Assembly (NCBI GenBank): GCA_036336715.1
Contig: JAYZFP010000058.1
Span: forward strand, 1-64,000
Length of the DNA stretch: 64,000 nt
Source: JABAAE01 sp036336715
GTDB taxonomy: Bacteria > Planctomycetota > Planctomycetia > Pirellulales > Pirellulaceae
Direction of reading: 5' to 3'
Positions within the stretch are counted from its first letter, which is position 1. The number at the start of each line of letters is the position of its first letter. The notes beneath the pieces were generated by a model, which was not told the DNA's origin, did not search any database, and saw only the letters and a list, made by a program, of their open reading frames with translations. Shown here one piece after another: positions 1 to 6,874 of this stretch. The position numbers and the translations under genes were made by a program.

Positions 1-543
1 AACATAAGCGGGTCCCGAACCGGAAATCCCGGTTACCGCGTCGATCAACCGCTCGGGTAATTCAAAGGCTATCCCGACGCAGTGGAAAAGGTCGAGAATC
101 TGTTCAACGGTCTCCCTCTCAACGGCTGCTTCTGCAGCGAGTCCCGTGGCACCCTTTCCGATCAGGCAGGGGGTATTGGGCATGGTGCGAATGACCTGCC
201 GGGTGCCCAGTTGATCGACCAGCCACTTTAGCGAAACACCGCTCATCACGGAAACGATGGTTCGTCCCGAAGCCTGTTGGAACGCCTTTTTGAGATCGCC
301 AGTCAGGCTGCCGACAACCTGGGGTTTGACCGCCAGGAATACTAAGTCACTTTTTTCCACGACATGAGCATTGGATTCTGCCGGCTTTCCACCGGTCCGG
401 GTACAAAATCGGTCAAGGGCATCGCTGGAGGTGTCAAAGCCGCAAATCTGGTCCGGTTCGATCTTGCTGGAACGTGAAAAGCCGGATGCCAATGCAGTGG
501 CCATCTGGCCGGTGCCAATAAATCCGATGGTTAGCTTGCTCAT
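1..543 (-). CDS. proC: Pyrroline-5-carboxylate reductase, partial at window edge
   Basis: This is the N-terminal 181 residues of a P5C reductase, which makes proline from pyrroline-5-carboxylate using NAD(P)H in the cytoplasm. The ATG is at 543-541 and the frame stays open to base 1. The protein starts with a Rossmann fingerprint (IGFIGTGQMATAL) followed by VFLAVKPQ, then SVMSGVSL, RTMPNTPCLIGKG and, at the edge, the family signature start VTGISGSGPAYV. These elements are in the order and spacing normal for ProC. The C-terminal dimerisation helices lie outside the window. The gene is divergent from the TIM-barrel gene at 700. Confidence 0.95.
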   Translation of the reverse strand, partial: MSKLTIGFIGTGQMATALASGFSRSSKIEPDQICGFDTSSDALDRFCTRTGGKPAESNAHVVEKSDLVFLAVKPQVVGSLTGDLKKAFQQASGRTIVSVMSGVSLKWLVDQLGTRQVIRTMPNTPCLIGKGATGLAAEAAVERETVEQILDLFHCVGIAFELPERLIDAVTGISGSGPAYV

Positions 544-699
544 AAGTCGATGCCTGGTTGTGGACGAATGGGTTTTCGGAAACTTGGCAGTTTCGTTTCA
601 ATCTTCCTTCGTCGTTGAAAGGAACGGGCCGCGAATTTATACTGCGATTCTGGTCAACGTGACCTTTTCACATCCTAACAGAACTCATAAGGACCCCAA

Positions 700-1635
700 A
701 TGACTCTCCCGCAACAGGATCATGGTCGTCGCCAATTCATCAAGACGGGGCTCGCGGCAGCCGCGGTAACCACCCTTGGAACCGGCTCTTTGTTGGCCGG
801 GACTCCCGTCAGCAGGGAGCCCTGGTTCCAGATCTCACTGGCCCAGTGGTCACTGAATCGTGCCTTCTTCAAGCGGTCCAAGGTCAAGCTGGACAACCTA
901 GAATTTGCAAGGGTTTCCAGTGAACTCGGGATCGAAGCCGTCGAATATGTGAACCAGTTTTTCAAGGACAAGGCGGGAGATTCCAAGTACCTGAACCAGA
1001 TGAACCGGCAAGCAGAGGAACATGGGGTAAAGAACCTTTTGATCATGTGTGATGGTGAAGGGCGCCTGGGGGATCCCAAGAAAGAAGCCCGACAGAAGGC
1101 AGTCAAAAATCATCACAAATGGGCGGATGCGGCAAAGCACCTCGGCTGCCACAGTATTCGGGTTAACGCGGCCAGTGCAGGCGAGTATGACGAGCAGGTG
1201 AAGCTGGCTGCGGATGGTCTGGCGCAACTCTCGGAATATGCCGGAAAGCTGGGATTGAACGTGATTGTCGAAAATCATGGTGGGCTTTCATCCAACGGTG
1301 CCTGGCTGGCAAAGGTGATGAAAACCGTTGGAAAGGATAATTGCGGGACCCTGCCCGACTTTGGAAATTTCCGGGTCAAGGGCAATGAGTGGTACGACCG
1401 CTACAAGGGCGTCACGGAACTGATGCCTTATGCCAAGGCCGTCAGCGCCAAGTCCCATGATTTTGATGACCAGGGGAACGAAAAACATACCGACTACATG
1501 AAAATGATGAAGATCGTCAAGGACGCCGGCTATCGTGGTTGGGTAGGGATCGAATTCGAGGGTGGCATGGACCAGTTCGAAGGTATCAAGATGACCAAGC
1601 GATTGCTTGAAAAATGCCGTAAAGAACTGGCATGA
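700..1635 (+). CDS. Tat-exported sugar phosphate isomerase/epimerase-like TIM barrel protein
   Basis: A 311-residue protein of the xylose isomerase-like / AP endonuclease 2 TIM-barrel superfamily. The N-terminus has a twin-arginine signal (RRQFIKTGLAAAAVTTLG), so the enzyme should be exported folded. Barrel strands are visible as GIEAVEYV, LLIMCDGEG, SIRVNAAS, NVIVENHGG and GWVGIEFEG. The conserved Glu/His residues that bind a divalent metal in this fold are present (VENHGG, SAKSHDF, GIEFEGG). Planctomycetes carry many paralogs, whose substrates are mostly unknown, so I assign no specific sugar. The gene stands alone and is followed closely by a strong terminator hairpin. Confidence 0.85.
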   Translation: MTLPQQDHGRRQFIKTGLAAAAVTTLGTGSLLAGTPVSREPWFQISLAQWSLNRAFFKRSKVKLDNLEFARVSSELGIEAVEYVNQFFKDKAGDSKYLNQMNRQAEEHGVKNLLIMCDGEGRLGDPKKEARQKAVKNHHKWADAAKHLGCHSIRVNAASAGEYDEQVKLAADGLAQLSEYAGKLGLNVIVENHGGLSSNGAWLAKVMKTVGKDNCGTLPDFGNFRVKGNEWYDRYKGVTELMPYAKAVSAKSHDFDDQGNEKHTDYMKMMKIVKDAGYRGWVGIEFEGGMDQFEGIKMTKRLLEKCRKELA

Positions 1636-1659
1636 TTTTCGAGCTTGCTGGTTTTAAGA

Positions 1660-1688
1660 AACCCTGTCCCTGAGGGCGGGGTTTTTTT
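1660..1688 (+). terminator. Rho-independent terminator after the TIM-barrel gene
   Basis: A stem of about 10 pairs (AACCCTGTCC with GGGCGGGGTT, including two G-T wobbles) is closed by a short loop and followed by a run of T. It begins 25 bases after the stop codon at 1635. Confidence 0.8.
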
Positions 1689-1837
1689 ATGGATTGGCGG
1701 AATGGGACTCCTTTCGCAGGAGACTCCCCGGCGATGTCCGCCCCTTACGGAAATAAGTGTCGTCCAATTGCCTTCTTCCGGTTTCCTGCGACAATGACGT
1801 GGGACCCGGATTACTCCAGCATTCAAGGAAACCAATT

Positions 1838-2554
1838 ATGGCGGTCGTGGAACATGAATTATTGCGAAAGCTGCACCGAATTCACCGCCAGAAATCGGAT
1901 TTAAAATCTCGCATTGAGCGAGGCCCCCGTCAGCTCAAGGCAACCGAAAAGCTGGTAAGCGACGCGGAAGGGGCGATCTCTGACCTGAAAGACTCCCTTA
2001 AAAAGACCCAGCTTTTGGCCAATGAAAAACAGCTGTTGCTGAAACAACGGGAAGACAAGATTCTTGATTTCAAAGGGAAGCTGAACGCCGCCAAGTCCAA
2101 CGATGAATTTCAGGTCCTCAAGAACCAGATTGCCGCGGACGAAAAGGCGAACGAGGTGCTTTCGGATGAGATCTTAGAGCAGCTTGAAAAAATCGATGAA
2201 ACACAATCCCGGATTCAGCAGGCGGGGGAAGATCTGCAGGGTGCGAGGGACGAGCATAAGAAGGTCAGTACCCGCGTCGAGACCGAGACAGCGGGACTGC
2301 AAGCGGAACTGGATCGGGTTCAGGGAGAGCTGGAAGAGTCTGAAAGCCGGATCCCGATCGACATCAAATCGGATTACAGCCGGGTGGCTCTCTCACGCGG
2401 CGAGGAATCCCTGGCCCCGCTGGATGGTGATTTCTGTGGCGGATGTTTCCAGAAGATAACCACCATGCAGCACAGTGATCTGAATGCCAACAAACCGGTT
2501 TTCTGTAAAACGTGTGGCGCCCTGATTTACCTGCCTGAGAGCACCCACGTTTGA
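1838..2554 (+). CDS. C4-type zinc ribbon coiled-coil protein (DUF164 / CT398-like)
   Basis: A 238-residue protein. The first ~180 residues are charged heptad-rich helices forming a long antiparallel coiled coil. The C-terminus is a zinc ribbon with two CxxC pairs (CGGC and CKTC, about 22 residues apart) and the ending GALIYLPE. This is the architecture of the DUF164 / CT398 family, whose members are thought to be nucleic-acid or chaperone-like adaptors; the exact role is unknown. The ATG at 1838 (MAVVEHELL) is preferred over an upstream in-frame start at 1757 because it has an AAGGAAA ribosome site just before it and the upstream residues look non-coding. Confidence 0.85.
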   Translation: MAVVEHELLRKLHRIHRQKSDLKSRIERGPRQLKATEKLVSDAEGAISDLKDSLKKTQLLANEKQLLLKQREDKILDFKGKLNAAKSNDEFQVLKNQIAADEKANEVLSDEILEQLEKIDETQSRIQQAGEDLQGARDEHKKVSTRVETETAGLQAELDRVQGELEESESRIPIDIKSDYSRVALSRGEESLAPLDGDFCGGCFQKITTMQHSDLNANKPVFCKTCGALIYLPESTHV

Positions 2555-2557
2555 GTT

Positions 2558-3267
2558 TCAGCGGTTGGTGATTGCGTCGATTTCAGCATCAATCGATTTC
2601 AACGCCTGGAGGCCGCCCGCGGCGATCCCGATTCCCCCGGGTGGCACCTGTGCGTCGCGTGGATTGATTCGGACCAGCTGTCCTTCCCGGGATTCGCTTT
2701 CCCGGCGTTAATTTCCAGAATCAACAGTCAACAGCCCGCGATCCCTTTTTGCCAATTTTGATACCTCTGGAATTGTTTTTGTGTCCGGTCATCGATCCAG
2801 TGAGCATCCCCGAACATCAGGACGTTCGGTCGAGCCAGTTCTCCACAGGCTGAACATTTGGGAAGGGGGTACTCCGCGAGGGAAGTTATCTCGTTTACTT
2901 GAAACATGAAATCGGACATTTTCCCGATTTGATCCGTGCAACGTCGATTGCACTGCCAGTGATTGATTGAGCCGTGGCACTCAACGATAAGGTTCGAAGC
3001 CGGATCGCTGGAAATGGCCATCCACATTGCTGATTAAAAAAAACCGGGTTGCCGTTTATGGTGCATCCACTTTTTCAGAATGTCGTATCCAACATGAGGC
3101 CGGGTGCTGGAATAGAGTTGGTACCTGTGCCCCTCAAATCTTAAAACCCACTTTGCTATGGGGCTGATCCGGTTCGACTGATCCGACAGTAACGATATTC
3201 CGACAAGTCCCCTTGCAAAGCCTGAACTCATGAAGTACAAAATAATCCTCCTCTTCGAACTTTTCAC
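2558..3267 (-). pseudogene. Sir2-family NAD-dependent deacetylase remnant, C-terminal part, multiple frameshifts
   Basis: Conceptual translation across frames gives successive pieces of a bacterial Sir2-like protein. GHRYQLYSSTRPHVGYDILK (about 3120) is followed, in another frame after a T8 tract near 3035, by FLISNVDGHFQRSGFEP. A further shift leads to IVECHGSINHWQC, the CSACG zinc ligands and LARPNVLMFGDAHW. Next come a TGA at 2728 and an in-frame LLILEINAGK. A final frame holds RRESE, LVRINPRDAQVPPGG and a normal end at 2558. At least three frameshifts, a stop and a small deletion make it non-functional. The piece before GHRYQ is poorly conserved. The amino-terminal catalytic motif is missing here; a separate remnant at 4014-4259 contains it. 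Confidence 0.8.
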
Positions 3268-3400
3268 ACGCTGATCTCCAGCAAGATGTCCTGCAAATCC
3301 AACGTTTTGGCAGGTCCTGGCATTATATTTGAAAAAAGGTTTGGTCGTTTGGCACGGTAAAAACTGAGGTCAAACTAAATCTGCCAGATGCTGATAGGGG

Positions 3401-3427
3401 TTTACCCTTCGGATCACTTTGTATAAA
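3401..3427 (+). promoter_or_regulatory. Possible sigma-70-like promoter for the small ORF at 3470
   Basis: TTTACC at 3401-3406 and TATAAA at 3422-3427 are separated by 15 bases and lie about 43 bases before the ATG at 3470. The spacing is shorter than ideal and the assignment is by eye. Confidence 0.3.
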
Positions 3428-3469
3428 TCCCCTCGACACACAAATCAGCACTCAAATGAAAGCGAAAGC

Positions 3470-3871
3470 ATGAGCATCACCGCAGCTCAAAAAGAAATAC
3501 TGACCACCGTCGCCGCTAACATGGAACGTGACGATTTTCTCTCAAACGCTCACGACGGCCTCGGAGACGATCACGAGCCGCACATTATCGAGACTATGGG
3601 GTGGATTGAGTTGGCAGGGCACAAGGGCTTTTACGTCTACCGGAGCACTAGCAAGGGGCTGGAGGTTCTGAACTCATTAGAGAAAAAGGAGGAGGTCGTG
3701 CTGGAAAAACACACCAGTCGTGAGAATGCGACAAAGATTCTGGAAGGAATTGACCGGGACGTTGTTAGCAACTTTCTTAACGTCAGATTGCACGTCCATA
3801 AGGAGAATCGAGAGGTTAGCGGTCACTTTTTCGTCAACGGGAGGAAGGTCGCAGACGTCGACCACGAGTGA
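3470..3871 (+). CDS. Hypothetical protein inserted between Sir2 remnants
   Basis: A 133-residue protein that I do not recognise. It starts with a helix (TAAQKEILTTVAANM), then an acidic stretch (DGLGDDHEPH) and a segment ending in YRSTSKGLEVL. That segment resembles the last helix-strand of a winged helix, where YRLTxKG is common. The C-terminal third is charged and ends in FFVNGRKVADVDHE. The ATG at 3470 (MSITAAQ) is preferred to a start at 3419 because of the methionine position relative to the possible promoter. The gene lies between two halves of a decayed Sir2 gene on the opposite strand and looks less GC-rich than its neighbours, which suggests acquisition. It could instead be a non-coding ORF. 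Confidence 0.5.
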   Translation: MSITAAQKEILTTVAANMERDDFLSNAHDGLGDDHEPHIIETMGWIELAGHKGFYVYRSTSKGLEVLNSLEKKEEVVLEKHTSRENATKILEGIDRDVVSNFLNVRLHVHKENREVSGHFFVNGRKVADVDHE

Positions 3872-4013
3872 CCAGTCGAGTTCAAAGAGCACGTCAAACT
3901 CGGACTTGGTGCCTGATACCATCAAACGCAAAAAGGCCCGATCAGATCCGTATGACCGGGGCTTGTTTCATTCTGGGTAAGGCTTTTCGAACTCCTCCCA
4001 AGTGAAGGTGGGC

Positions 4014-4259
4014 TTAAAGAGTTTGGCCATAAAAACCCCTTGCCTGGGCAGGTCGCTGGAAAAACCATTTTGTATTGGCGACCTCGGAGAAAGACAGTCC
4101 CAGCCTTGCGAAGGGAGGGTAGGCTTTCCAGAATCCTTGCTGTCACCGAAAGTCGGGTAAGCCGGAATCCACTCCCATTCCGGCTCCCGCGGTAACCAGG
4201 ATTGCATCGGCGGCCTCGATTTCAGAGGCAGCCCACCGGTAGATTTCATCGAAGGTCAT
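4014..4259 (-). pseudogene. Sir2-family deacetylase remnant, N-terminal part with internal TGA
   Basis: From ATG 4259 the frame reads MTFDEIYRWAASEIEAADA and then the sirtuin NAD-binding motif ILVTAGAGMGVDSGLPDFR. A TGA at 4145-4143 stands where a glycine is normal (PDFRG). The same frame continues with QQGFWKAYPPFARLGLSFSE, then VANTKWFF and ARGFYGQ, and stops at 4014. Together with the remnant at 2558-3267 it covers most of a Sir2-like protein, but the two pieces seem to overlap by about 25 residues around GFYGHR. They may therefore come from a partial duplication or from two tandem copies. It lies just downstream of the peroxiredoxin on the same strand. Confidence 0.8.
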
Positions 4260-4346
4260 CACGGGCTACCTGTTTCCACGAAGCTCTTTCTGGAATCGGG
4301 GCCGGGGCAGACGGGGTTCCGCGCATCGTATTTCCCCTGCAGCAAC

Positions 4347-4877
4347 TTATTTGTTGGAAGCTCCCTGGATTTCTTTGAGTTTGGCAACCAGGTCTTTGCC
4401 ATGCGAGCGGACATCGACTTTGTTGACGATGTGCGCGACGTTTCCTTGCTTGTCGATAATGAACGTGACTCGCTTGGAGAATCTTCCGTTGTGAATTCCG
4501 TAGGCCTTGGCAACCGAACCGTCCGTGTCACTGAGCAACGGATAATTCAGGTCCAGTTTTTTGGAAAACCGGGTGTTCAGTTCTACCGGGTCACAACTGG
4601 CTCCGAAAAAGGCAACATCTAGGTCTGTTAATTCCTTGCCACTTTCACGAAGTGACTTGCATTCGACCGTTCAGCCACCGGTTAACGCCTTGGGGTACCA
4701 GGCGACAATGACGTACTGTTTGTCCTTGAATTGCGATAGCTTGTAGAGTTTGCCATCGGTCCCTTTCAGTGAAAATTCAGGGGCTTTCTGGCCCACTTTC
4801 AGCTCTTCTGACATGGTCAGTTGCCCCAGGTTGGAGATGGTCAAAAAGGCGATCGCCCAGATGGTTTTTCGATTCAT
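4347..4877 (-). CDS. Peroxiredoxin with in-frame UGA at the peroxidatic cysteine: probable selenoprotein
   Basis: A 176-residue AhpC/TSA-type thioredoxin-fold peroxidase, which reduces hydroperoxides. From ATG 4877 (GGAAG ribosome site 6 bases upstream) the frame gives a short hydrophobic leader, VGQKAPEFSLKGTDGK and VIVAWYPKALTGG, and then TGA at 4673-4671 (codon 69). The same frame continues with TVECKSLRESGKELTDL, GASCDPVELNTRFSKKL, PLLSDTDGSVAKAYGI and VTFIIDKQGNVAHIV to TAA at 4347. The family has a catalytic Cys exactly where the TGA falls (TxxC in Cys homologs, TGG-U here). There is no other stop or frameshift. Cys73 four residues later could be the resolving thiol. A hairpin of bacterial SECIS geometry follows the TGA. 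The alternative is a pseudogene with a TGC to TGA change, since the adjacent Sir2 gene is decayed. No sel genes are in the window. Confidence 0.8.
4638..4656 (-). promoter_or_regulatory. Candidate bacterial SECIS hairpin
   Basis: On the coding strand GTCACTT pairs with AAGTGGC (7 pairs, one G-T) around a 5-base loop CGTGA. The loop begins 21 bases after the UGA at 4673-4671. Published bacterial SECIS rules ask for a short stem, a small apical loop with G in one of its first two positions, and a UGA-to-loop distance of about 16-37 bases; all are met. A 7-pair hairpin alone is not rare, so the support comes from its position. Confidence 0.6.
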
Positions 4878-5219
4878 GTTTGCTTCCAAAAAAACAGGGT
4901 GCAAGACGGATGGGTAGTTCCTCTCGGAAAATTTTGAAAAGATCGAGCGTTGCCGAAAAAGGAAAGATTCCTATCGAGGGTAACAGGAATGAACGACAAA
5001 TTCAATTTGATACAAAAATGGGGTTTGGCAGGAAGAATCAACGGAATCGGTCCGGTTTTGATTTGTCACGTTTGGGCCCTCCTGGGTTGATTCTGCTTTT
5101 TCACCCGATTCCGTCTCCCGTTGCTATACTGGGAGTAAAAGCGACTGCGTGCTTGTTTGATCCGTCGGGAGTTCAAAGCACCAGCATTTCTTTCCATTGT
5201 TCAAAATCAGAGAATTTAC
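4878..5219. other. Divergent intergenic region
   Basis: About 340 bases between the leftward peroxiredoxin and the rightward His/Glu/Arg-rich gene. It must hold both promoters, but no convincing -35/-10 pair or operator was recognised and no protein remnant was seen. Confidence 0.5.
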
Positions 5220-6518
5220 ATGTTCAATCGACTTCGTCGTTCGTTCGCGCCAACAGTTGGCAAGTTTGTGATCGCCATGTTACTGGCTCTTTCGTCTTTA
5301 ACGGATGGTGTGGTTGAAGGGCAGGATTTCGATGCGGTGGAGCGTCGCCTGGGATCTGCCGTTGCGGAAGGAGAATTGTCTTTGTCCCAGGCTCTGGCGA
5401 TGATGGAAGCTCTAAAATCCACTGTTCATGCTCAAATGGAAGAGGAGCACCGAGGGATCGAGCAGCGTCTCCGTCATTACCGGGAAGACCTGGAGCGTCA
5501 GGTAGAGGGGGGACGTCTTTCCTGGGAAGAAATGGAGGAAAGGTTCCGGATGGCCGAACGGGAAATGTGGGAACATTTCCGTCACGAAGACAGGGAGCAC
5601 CATCAGCGAAGGGATCATGGCGAGCACCCTTCCGATTCTGACAATGAACGGGAACATCATGAACGGGAGCAGCACGAGCGGGAACACGATAGCAGAGAGC
5701 ATCATGATCGGGACGCCGGCGAGAATCACCTGGAAGAGATGCGACACGGGATCGAGCAGCGTCTCCGTCGATTTCATGAAGAACTTGGCCGTCAGGTAGA
5801 AGGGGGACGTCTCTCCCGACAAGAGATGCAGGAGAGGTTCGAGAGTGCCGAGCGGCAGATGTGGGAACGTTTCCGTCAGGAAGAAATGGAGCACCATCAG
5901 CGAAGGGATCATGGCGAGCATCATTCCGACGATGAACGGGAACGTCATGAACCAGAACGGCACGAACGGGAACACGATGGCAGAGAGCATCCTGATCGTG
6001 ATGCCGGCGAGAATCACCTGGAAGAGATGTGGCACGGGTTGGAACGTCGCATTGGTCAATTCCGTGAAGAACTTCGTCGCGAGGTAGAACGTGGTCGTCT
6101 TTCCCCAGTGGAAATGAAAGAAAAAATCGAAATGGCTGAGCGTGAGATGCGAGAGCGTTTTCGCCGCGCTGAAATGGAGCATCAGCGGGAGATGAATCGC
6201 GATGAGAAACGCCCCAATTCGGAGCGGCCGCAGAATAACCGACAACGTGAAGATCGACAAAGTAAATATCGACAACGTGAAGAGCGACAACGTGAAGAGC
6301 GGCAACGAGAGGAACGCGAAGCCGGGGAGCGAGATTCCCGAAATCGCAAAGTTCAGGAGGCACGGATCAAGGAAAAAAACGAACTCGTTCTGCGACGTAT
6401 TCGCGAAATTCAGCAGGCCGAAGAGAAAGGAGAGATCTCAAAAGAGGAAGCAAAGCGGGCAATCCGGGAAACCCGACTGGAATTTCAAAAGCAGGCCGGT
6501 GAAGCCTCCCGAAAATAA
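5220..6518 (+). CDS. Exported His/Glu/Arg-rich repeat protein
   Basis: A 432-residue protein with an N-terminal signal peptide (hydrophobic FVIAMLLALSSL, probable cleavage near VEGQ). The mature part is extraordinarily rich in E, R and H. It contains two full units of 98 and 96 residues and a partial third, beginning at residues 79, 177 and 273. Each unit has a helical part (EQRLRxxxEELxRQVEGGRLS, EMxERFxxAERxMWExFR) and a histidine-rich linker (EHHQRRDHGEH, EREHDxREHxDRDAGENH). The C-terminus has short RQREE repeats and a last helix pair (GEISKEEAKRAI). No enzyme motif is visible. The clustered histidines suggest metal binding and the helices a coiled coil; both are inference. ATG 5220 is preferred to a TTG at 5157 because the signal peptide follows it directly. 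Confidence 0.8.
   Translation: MFNRLRRSFAPTVGKFVIAMLLALSSLTDGVVEGQDFDAVERRLGSAVAEGELSLSQALAMMEALKSTVHAQMEEEHRGIEQRLRHYREDLERQVEGGRLSWEEMEERFRMAEREMWEHFRHEDREHHQRRDHGEHPSDSDNEREHHEREQHEREHDSREHHDRDAGENHLEEMRHGIEQRLRRFHEELGRQVEGGRLSRQEMQERFESAERQMWERFRQEEMEHHQRRDHGEHHSDDERERHEPERHEREHDGREHPDRDAGENHLEEMWHGLERRIGQFREELRREVERGRLSPVEMKEKIEMAEREMRERFRRAEMEHQREMNRDEKRPNSERPQNNRQREDRQSKYRQREERQREERQREEREAGERDSRNRKVQEARIKEKNELVLRRIREIQQAEEKGEISKEEAKRAIRETRLEFQKQAGEASRK
5454..6240 (+). repeat. Long in-gene tandem repeat, two full units and a partial third
   Basis: Units start at 5454, 5748 and 6036 (periods of 294 and 288 bases). Units 1 and 2 share near-identical DNA blocks, for example GATCGAGCAGCGTCTCCGTC and GAGAATCACCTGGAAGAGATG-like sequence. 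Unit 3 is more diverged and lacks the histidine-rich linker. The period is a multiple of three, so the protein frame is kept. Confidence 0.85.
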
Positions 6519-6874
6519 AAACGCCCTGCTGGAAGAAGTTCGACCGATTGGAAATTACGGCCCCGGAGAACTCTGTAGCCGGTAAAACCAGGTTCCGTCC
6601 GGAAAAGCAAAAGACCGCTTCAGGATCAGGTCATGGGGTTGCAAACGGGGGTTGCCCGTTAGATAAGGCCTTCGGTAACCGGGGAGCCCTGGGACAAGAA
6701 CGGGATCTTTACCAGGGGAGAATGAAGACAACGGGTTGCAAGGATTGCCGAGTTATCCAGTCGATGGTCAGAAACATTCAGCCCCTCTTTACTCATTTTG
6801 GAGGGTCTTCCCCTGGCGGCTGCAGCTGAGCAAAGCAAGCTGGAACAGGTTGCGCGAGCGATGGGTATTTTTCC
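6519..6874. other. Intergenic region, no feature recognised
   Basis: About 356 bases between two convergent genes. Both strands were read for protein remnants and for terminator hairpins with a T run; none was convincing. Confidence 0.4.

Noticed and set aside
3935..3970. Semi-palindrome GGCCCGATCAGATCC / GACCGGGGC as terminator or attachment site
   Set aside because: The arms pair imperfectly, a T run exists on one side only and no matching second site was found, so the evidence is too thin to list.
4143..4145. In-frame TGA in the Sir2 N-terminal remnant as a second selenocysteine site
   Set aside because: The homologous residue is Gly (PDFRG), not Cys, and the rest of the gene is broken by other stops and frameshifts, so this is decay.
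5224..6363. Long minus-strand frames (379 and 297 codons) opposite the His/Glu/Arg-rich gene
   Set aside because: They mirror the repetitive codon pattern of the plus-strand gene, have no start context or recognisable domain, and would lie antisense to a protein with a clear signal peptide.
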